Source: Sulfurimonas sp. HSL3-2 (GTDB taxonomy: Bacteria; Campylobacterota; Campylobacteria; Campylobacterales; Sulfurimonadaceae). From it: 64,000 nt of DNA. The stretch's first letter is position 1. The number at the start of each line of letters is the position of its first letter. Made by a program: the position numbers and the translations under genes. Shown in pieces: positions 59,417 through 64,000 of the stretch. The notes under the pieces are model-generated. The model ran no database searches, was not told the origin of the DNA, and saw nothing but the letters and a program-made list of their open reading frames with translations. The stretch is from NCBI RefSeq assembly GCF_039645965.1, contig NZ_CP147917.1:1488001-1552000 (forward strand), given 5' to 3'.

Positions 59417-61938
59417 GACAACTCCTTTACAGCTTTTTCTATCATCCCTGCCAACTGGTCGGCAAAGAAGCTAAACCCGTTGGATTGTAAGATCTTCTCA
59501 TCTACTTCTATGTCGTGAAGTTTCAGCTGATCTGCAAACGCCCCGTCGGCATTGTTTTCTACGACGATCTTATACTTATAGTCGTTTAAATTGCTTAACT
59601 GCTCTGCACTAAGCGGATGCACCCACGCAAAATGCACATGAACAAGACGAGGATCGTCCAGACGCTCCAACGCTTCGGCTATGGCGCCTTTGCTTGATCC
59701 CCACCCGATGATAGCGATCTCTCCCTCACCCTTACATGTAGGAGCGAGTGCCTCTAGTGTAAGAGCATCTGCTTTTCTCGCACGTTTTGCAACCATCTGA
59801 TCTCTTACTTTATGATCCTCCGTTATCTGCCCCCGCTCGTCATGTTCATCGCCGACCGCGCAGATAAGACCTTCGCCAAAACCGGGAACGGCTCTTGGAC
59901 TTATACCGCTTTTTGTATCTGCATAACGCAGATATTCTTTTGTGCTTTTTTCGATGTATCTGCGCTGTTCGTAAGATGAAAAGTCTACGTCGCCTATCAT
60001 ACAGATGGAATCTGCCAGATACTGATCACTCAGTAGGATAACCGGTATCTGGTATTTGTCCGCCAGTTCAAAAGCCAGATAACCGTAGTTGATGCACTCC
60101 TCTAGCGAACCGGGGGCAAGCACTACGCGGGGAAACGGTCCGTGTCCAGAGTAAAGCGCCATGTTCAAGTCTCCCTGCTCGCTTCGTGTGGGCAGTCCTG
60201 TCGCAGGTCCCGGGCGCTGTGCGAGGTAGATGACGGCGGGTGTCTCCGTCATACCGCTGAGACTCAGTGCCTCGCCCATAAGAGCGAAACCTCCGCCAGA
60301 AGTAGAGGTCATAGCACGTGCACCTCCGTACCATCCGCCAAGCACCATGGTCAAAGAGGCTATCTCATCTTCACTCTGCTCTACGGCTATGTCAAACTCT
60401 TTAGACATAGATGCCATAAAGTTTAGTACTCCCGTTGAAGGAGACATCGGGTATGCTGTTATCATATTGCATCCGCCTGCCAGAAAGCCGAATCCACACG
60501 CTGAAGTACCGTCCATAAGATGCAGGTCTTTTACAGTTTCGATATCTGCTTTTGGCAGCTCCGGAAGCGGCAGGTATTTCATGTCACTTCCCGTTTTATA
60601 ACCTGTCTCGGCTGCCTCTTTGTTTGATCCTTCACCTTTGAAATGTTCCTGTATGGTTTTTAGCAAAGGAGTCTCATCGATTTTAAGTACTCCAAAAAGC
60701 AGACCCGTCATATAGGTGTTTGCATATCGCACATCGCCGAACTTTTTAGCACTCTCTTTCATCTCGACAGCGATGATATCCGAACCTTTTTCATTCACAC
60801 TTTCATCCGCGAAGACGACTGTACTCTTTTTGTATCGCTCTTTCATGTGCTCTAAAGCGGGTCCGTCAAGTGCTACAGCAATATCGACCTCCCAGCAGGG
60901 AGCCAGGACAGGTGCATCCGAAATGCGCAGCAGTGTCGTATTGCTTCCGCCGCGTACACGGGACATAAACTCTTTTGTCGAATATACATAGTATCCGCTT
61001 CGTTTAAATGCATCACTGAGTATCTTTTCTAGTGTATCTATTCCAAGACCTGCAGCACCTCCTATTAGGACAGAGATACTGACTTGATGATCACTACCTA
61101 CGTTACTTCTTTCATCAGGCGATATCTTTACAGATGACGTCGGTGTTGAAAATCCATAATCCATCTCTTGTACCCCGCCTTTACTCATCATAAGCTCGAC
61201 TTCATTCATATCTAAAGAAACTGTCTGCATATTATCTTCTCCTAACTCTCCCCAGCTTATCTTTCCGCCGTAATAGCCGAGTATAATGACAGTCGCACCT
61301 GTAAATAGGACTATCGCATGATAGATGATCCCCCAAGAGGAATATTCATACACGATATTCGGATTTTCAAAATAGAGTCCGATATTTACGACTCCCAGTC
61401 CAAGCGTCAATGTCGCGACTACTATCTTTACCATAAAGGCACGGTGTGTCGAGAGGTTGTAATTAATCCACCAACTGAGCATCCCCGGTATCATCGCGGC
61501 AAATCCCATAACCGTGGCAACAAAAAATGAGTAAAAGACTCCGACGGCATACGCCTCTTTTGGAACATTCAAAAAAAGTATATCCAAGCCTGCTGCAAAG
61601 ATATGAAGCGCTATGGGAAAATGTACAAGCATCGGATGTGGATGGTACTTTTTATACAAAGTTCTAAGGGATGATTTTACAAGTTCGATAGGAGGAGTTT
61701 GCTCTTTATGAGGTATCTCGTCAATGGTAGCCACAACAGGAAACTCTTTAAAAACTTCGTCGCCGTGGGGAGCGCCTAGAAGTTCTGAAGTCAAGTCTTG
61801 TCCTGCACTGTGAGCACCTTGATGTTCCCCATTCTTCCAAAATGGGCTGTCTGTCACATCATAGACTACATTTTTGTAAGCGACATATGCGCGTGTGTTG
61901 TTGCGGCCGTCATAGCGCTTGAGTTCATCTATTGTCAT
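59413..61938 (-). CDS. Fusion: cytochrome b5-like, DUF2231 membrane and oxidoreductase gamma-alpha
   Basis: One uninterrupted frame of 841 residues joins four modules. Residues 1-75 form a cytochrome b5-like heme domain with AYKNVVYDV-like YVAYKNVVYDVTDSPFW and His residues in EHQGAHSAG and APHGDEVF. Residues 95-225 are a DUF2231 domain with four membrane segments and conserved HPHPMLVHFPIAL. A linker follows, then the gamma domain (about 285-450; VLIGGAAGLGIDTLEK) and the alpha domain (about 475-841; ITAYPMSPSTG, STSGGGFALMGEA). The ATG at 61938 follows AAAGGA. Gamma-alpha fusions are common in Kor enzymes; the membrane-heme part is unusual and would tether the enzyme to the membrane. Confidence 0.88.
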   Translation of the reverse strand: MTIDELKRYDGRNNTRAYVAYKNVVYDVTDSPFWKNGEHQGAHSAGQDLTSELLGAPHGDEVFKEFPVVATIDEIPHKEQTPPIELVKSSLRTLYKKYHPHPMLVHFPIALHIFAAGLDILFLNVPKEAYAVGVFYSFFVATVMGFAAMIPGMLSWWINYNLSTHRAFMVKIVVATLTLGLGVVNIGLYFENPNIVYEYSSWGIIYHAIVLFTGATVIILGYYGGKISWGELGEDNMQTVSLDMNEVELMMSKGGVQEMDYGFSTPTSSVKISPDERSNVGSDHQVSISVLIGGAAGLGIDTLEKILSDAFKRSGYYVYSTKEFMSRVRGGSNTTLLRISDAPVLAPCWEVDIAVALDGPALEHMKERYKKSTVVFADESVNEKGSDIIAVEMKESAKKFGDVRYANTYMTGLLFGVLKIDETPLLKTIQEHFKGEGSNKEAAETGYKTGSDMKYLPLPELPKADIETVKDLHLMDGTSACGFGFLAGGCNMITAYPMSPSTGVLNFMASMSKEFDIAVEQSEDEIASLTMVLGGWYGGARAMTSTSGGGFALMGEALSLSGMTETPAVIYLAQRPGPATGLPTRSEQGDLNMALYSGHGPFPRVVLAPGSLEECINYGYLAFELADKYQIPVILLSDQYLADSICMIGDVDFSSYEQRRYIEKSTKEYLRYADTKSGISPRAVPGFGEGLICAVGDEHDERGQITEDHKVRDQMVAKRARKADALTLEALAPTCKGEGEIAIIGWGSSKGAIAEALERLDDPRLVHVHFAWVHPLSAEQLSNLNDYKYKIVVENNADGAFADQLKLHDIEVDEKILQSNGFSFFADQLAGMIEKAVKELS

Positions 61939-61969
61939 CAGCAACGTCCTTTAAAACATCAGTACTTTA

Positions 61970-62650
61970 TTATGACGGTGTACGCTCGTTTTCCTGCATG
62001 ACATCGACATAGTCACACACTTCATTGTTATCGTTACACGGCTGTGCATACCCAGACATCGGATCGTTTTTAGCATCTGCAAGATTGTCTGAGACAAATT
62101 TCCAGTTTATCAGTTTCCACCAGTTTTCAAGATAATCAGCTCTGCCGTTACGATAGTCTATGTAATATGCATGTTCCCAGACATCGCAGGTAAGTAACGG
62201 TATCTTATCATGACGCAGCGGATTGTCTGCATTTGAATACTGTTCTATACCAAGAGCACCGCCTTTAGTCAAGACCAGCCATACCCATCCCGAACCAAAA
62301 AGGGTCGCTGCTTTATCTAAAAAGAGCTTTTTAAAATCCTCCTGCGAACCAAAAACAGTGTTTATCATATCTGAAAGCTCCACGGAACATGTGGTTGAAC
62401 TATTTGTAAGTCCGTTCCAGTAAAAATCGTGATTAAACACCTGTGCCGCATTGTTGAAGATACCGCCGCCTGCATTTTTAACTATAAATTCTAAAGGCTT
62501 GTCCGCGTACTCGCTGCCCTCTATTAGAGCATTGAGTTTATTGACGTAACCCGCATGGTGTTTACCGTAATGGTAACTTATTGTTTCAGAGGAAATATGT
62601 GGTTCTAATGCCGCTTTATCAAAGGGCAATGACATCAGTTCAAACTTCAT
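61970..62650 (-). CDS. sodB: Superoxide dismutase, Fe type
   Basis: The 226-residue enzyme has the metal ligands of Fe/Mn SOD: His in HYGKHHAGYV, His in FNHDFYW, and Asp/His in DVWEHAYYIDY. Fe-type features such as the WNGL segment and FGSGWVWLV are visible. It removes superoxide in the cytoplasm. It starts the operon sodB-fusion-korB with a 31-bp gap. A degenerate -24/-12-like element (TTCAAT-N5-TTGCA) and the TTTTTTATACAA motif lie upstream. A C-terminal tail of about 25 residues is longer than usual. Confidence 0.93.
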   Translation of the reverse strand: MKFELMSLPFDKAALEPHISSETISYHYGKHHAGYVNKLNALIEGSEYADKPLEFIVKNAGGGIFNNAAQVFNHDFYWNGLTNSSTTCSVELSDMINTVFGSQEDFKKLFLDKAATLFGSGWVWLVLTKGGALGIEQYSNADNPLRHDKIPLLTCDVWEHAYYIDYRNGRADYLENWWKLINWKFVSDNLADAKNDPMSGYAQPCNDNNEVCDYVDVMQENERTPS

Positions 62651-62840
62651 TTTACACTCCTTACTTGCTAAGTTTCTACTGTCATCGTAACTGAAAAAAA
62701 ATAATGATTTGCAAAAAATATTGAACTAGTTTAAATAAGTTATTGTAGATGAGATTTTTTATACAAATCCATTAAATTTCAACTATAATTGCAAAGTAAA
62801 AAATAACAATCAATTTCTAGAAAGAAACACAAGATTAATA

Positions 62841-63371
62841 ATGAAAATATCTATTGCAGAATTAGTTGATTTGGTTAATGAAAAAACGTTGTTGAAACTG
62901 CAAAAAAAAGCCATAGCAAAATATGAATGGACACCAAACAGAAAAATAAGAATATCCTACACAAACGGTACAGTCGAGCACTACGGCTGCTACTTTGACT
63001 GCTTTGCAGCACTCAATTCAAAATATCGTTTAAATCTAGAACCGCGTAATAGTGATCTTACCCTCTTTAGTAACAATAAATACGAAGAGGAAGAAACTGT
63101 CGTAAAGAAAAAGCCTAATCCGCACATTGACAAGATCATCCTTCGTTTGACAAAGGTCCTAAACAGAATAGAAAAATCAAAAAAAAGTATCCATTTCAAT
63201 CTGGCAGAGATACAACAGGCTGTCTTTATGATGAAAAGAGAGATATTTTTATGCAATCCGTATGATCTTAAAGTAGCTTTGTCGGATCTCTATAATAAAT
63301 TGTATGCCAGTGATAAAGATATGGTTGTGTATTTTGAAAGAATTAAAAAAGAGATAGATTCATTTGGATAA
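62841..63371 (+). CDS. Unknown protein downstream of nifK, opposite strand
   Basis: A 176-residue soluble, basic protein with two parts: an N-terminal beta-rich segment (ISYTNGTVEHYGCYFDCF) and a C-terminal helical bundle. I recognise no family. The element TTCAAC-N5-TTGCA 47 bp before the ATG and the motif TTTTTTATACAA upstream resemble signals of the nif genes. It converges with nifK. A regulatory or nitrogenase-linked role is possible but unproven. Confidence 0.6.
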   Translation: MKISIAELVDLVNEKTLLKLQKKAIAKYEWTPNRKIRISYTNGTVEHYGCYFDCFAALNSKYRLNLEPRNSDLTLFSNNKYEEEETVVKKKPNPHIDKIILRLTKVLNRIEKSKKSIHFNLAEIQQAVFMMKREIFLCNPYDLKVALSDLYNKLYASDKDMVVYFERIKKEIDSFG

Positions 63372-63422
63372 ATAGGTGTACCGATCCAAGAGGATCGGCA
63401 CGGAGAATGAACAAAAAATAGA

Positions 63423-64000
63423 TTAACGAACCAAGTCGAAGAAGTAGTCAGTAGAAGCGATGTTTTTAGTCTCTTCGTCTAACTGATCTAGAACTTTATT
63501 TGTAATCCAAGTTAATAAGTTTAACGCTCCATCATATCCACTGATAGAATATCTATGTAGGTGGTGACGGTCGAATATTGGGAATCCGATATAGATTAGC
63601 GGAGTACCAGTATCACGCATAAGCTCTTTACCATAACTGTTACCGATCATGAAATCAACCGGCTCTGTAAATAGTAATGAACGCATATGCCATAGATCTT
63701 TACCAGCCCATACATGACAATCAGCTGCAGCAGGTGAAGTATCAAGCATTGCTCTGATCTCTTCTTCCCAACCACGGCCAGGATTGTTACATAATACGTG
63801 AGTAGGTTCAGCACCCATCTCTAAAAGGAATGAAACCATACCTACCAAGAAGTCTGGATCTCCCCATATAGCGAATTTTTTACCGTGCATATACGGATAA
63901 GAATCTTGCATAGCATCTACAAGACGACCACGCTCGACTTTTAGTTTTTCAGGAACATCTTTACCTGTAAGTTCAGCTAATTTCATAACGAACTCATCTG
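63423..64000 (-). CDS. nifK: Nitrogenase MoFe protein beta subunit, C-terminal part
   Basis: The minus-strand frame runs from the right edge to a stop at 63423, the last 192 residues of NifK. DAMQDSYPYMHGKKFAIWGD, LCNNPGRGWEEE and the IYIGFPIFDRHHLHRY motif match NifK. The first codons (DEFVMKLAELTGK) continue the upstream domain outside the window. NifK with NifD forms the MoFe protein that binds P-clusters and FeMo-cofactor. nifD and nifH probably lie to the right. Confidence 0.94.
   Translation of the reverse strand, partial: DEFVMKLAELTGKDVPEKLKVERGRLVDAMQDSYPYMHGKKFAIWGDPDFLVGMVSFLLEMGAEPTHVLCNNPGRGWEEEIRAMLDTSPAAADCHVWAGKDLWHMRSLLFTEPVDFMIGNSYGKELMRDTGTPLIYIGFPIFDRHHLHRYSISGYDGALNLLTWITNKVLDQLDEETKNIASTDYFFDLVR

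Noticed and set aside
62710-62725. TTCAAT-N5-TTGCA upstream of sodB as a sigma-54 promoter
   Set aside because: The invariant G of the -24 part is missing; it is mentioned only as a weak resemblance.
1-64000. CRISPR arrays, complete insertion sequences, prophage or toxin-antitoxin modules
   Set aside because: I saw no regularly spaced repeats, transposase, phage structural genes or recognisable toxin-antitoxin pairs; the only mobile-type signal is the attC-like site.

Overview
The window looks like a chromosomal segment of a nitrogen-fixing member of the Campylobacterota, most likely a Sulfurimonas- or Sulfuricurvum-like sulfur oxidiser. This is inferred from low GC (about 40% by eye), a one-piece NifU with IscU, [2Fe-2S] and Nfu domains, a short epsilon-type RpoN, KorAB-type oxidoreductases and many sensory c-di-GMP proteins. 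No 16S gene or other marker in the window proves the genus.

Layout. 1-4590: ileS (minus, C-terminal tip missing), a cinA/pncC gene and six tRNA genes (Lys-Asp-Val-Glu-Val-Asp). 4641-9651: slipin/nfeD, a small regulator with a NifO-like ArsC protein, and a chemoreceptor. 9679-16240 (minus): a nif-accessory run of peroxiredoxin, SagB-type oxidoreductase, small protein, flavodiiron protein, NifQ, MoxR ATPase, VWA protein and an unknown. 16395-18032: nifA. 18094-19656: two unrelated AT-rich genes with an integron-type attC-like site, an apparent insertion. 20011-24583: nifU-AKR-flavoprotein-nifT (minus) and a divergent PII-like gene. 24806-29767: a LolA-like protein, ABC exporter and outer-membrane protein. 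29771-31039: rpoN. 31292-33144: a two-gene SufC/SufB-type system. 33176-38892 (minus): nifE-N-X, DUF269, nifF, nifW, nifZ and a [2Fe-2S] ferredoxin. 38994-42367: hemerythrin, alcohol dehydrogenase, cowN, GNAT, a small CxxC protein and an ankyrin protein. 42370-48089: two c-di-GMP sensory loci. 48180-54669: IMPase, a second MoxR/VWA pair, cNMP-binding protein, alanine dehydrogenase and small Cys proteins. 54778-58509: LemA/TPM membrane proteins, a HAD phosphatase and periplasmic Tpx. 58568-62650: sodB followed by a fused cytochrome b5-like/DUF2231/2-oxoacid:ferredoxin oxidoreductase and its beta subunit. 62841-64000: an unknown gene and the 3' part of nifK; nifD and nifH probably lie further right.

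How it fits together. NifE/N/X/Q and NifU serve cofactor and cluster building. NifF, the ferredoxin and perhaps the KorAB fusion supply electrons. The flavodiiron protein, hemerythrin, SOD, peroxiredoxin and CowN protect nitrogenase from O2, peroxide and CO. NifA, RpoN and a PII-like protein regulate. Twelve places upstream of these genes carry a shared -24/-12 (sigma-54-like) element whose -24 part reads mostly TAGNAY instead of TGGCAC. It lies 22-49 bp before the start codon in all but one case and links the MoxR/VWA pairs, SagB/peroxiredoxin, hemerythrin, CowN and the small Cys-protein/ald operon to the nif regulon. NifA has GAFTDA in place of GAFTGA and the RpoN box also deviates, so the sigma-54 machinery may be co-adapted. 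The other notable signals are the membrane-anchored KorAB fusion, the duplicated MoxR/VWA machinery beside NifQ, the attC-like site, and the octamer TACATGTA found 14 times against about 2 expected.
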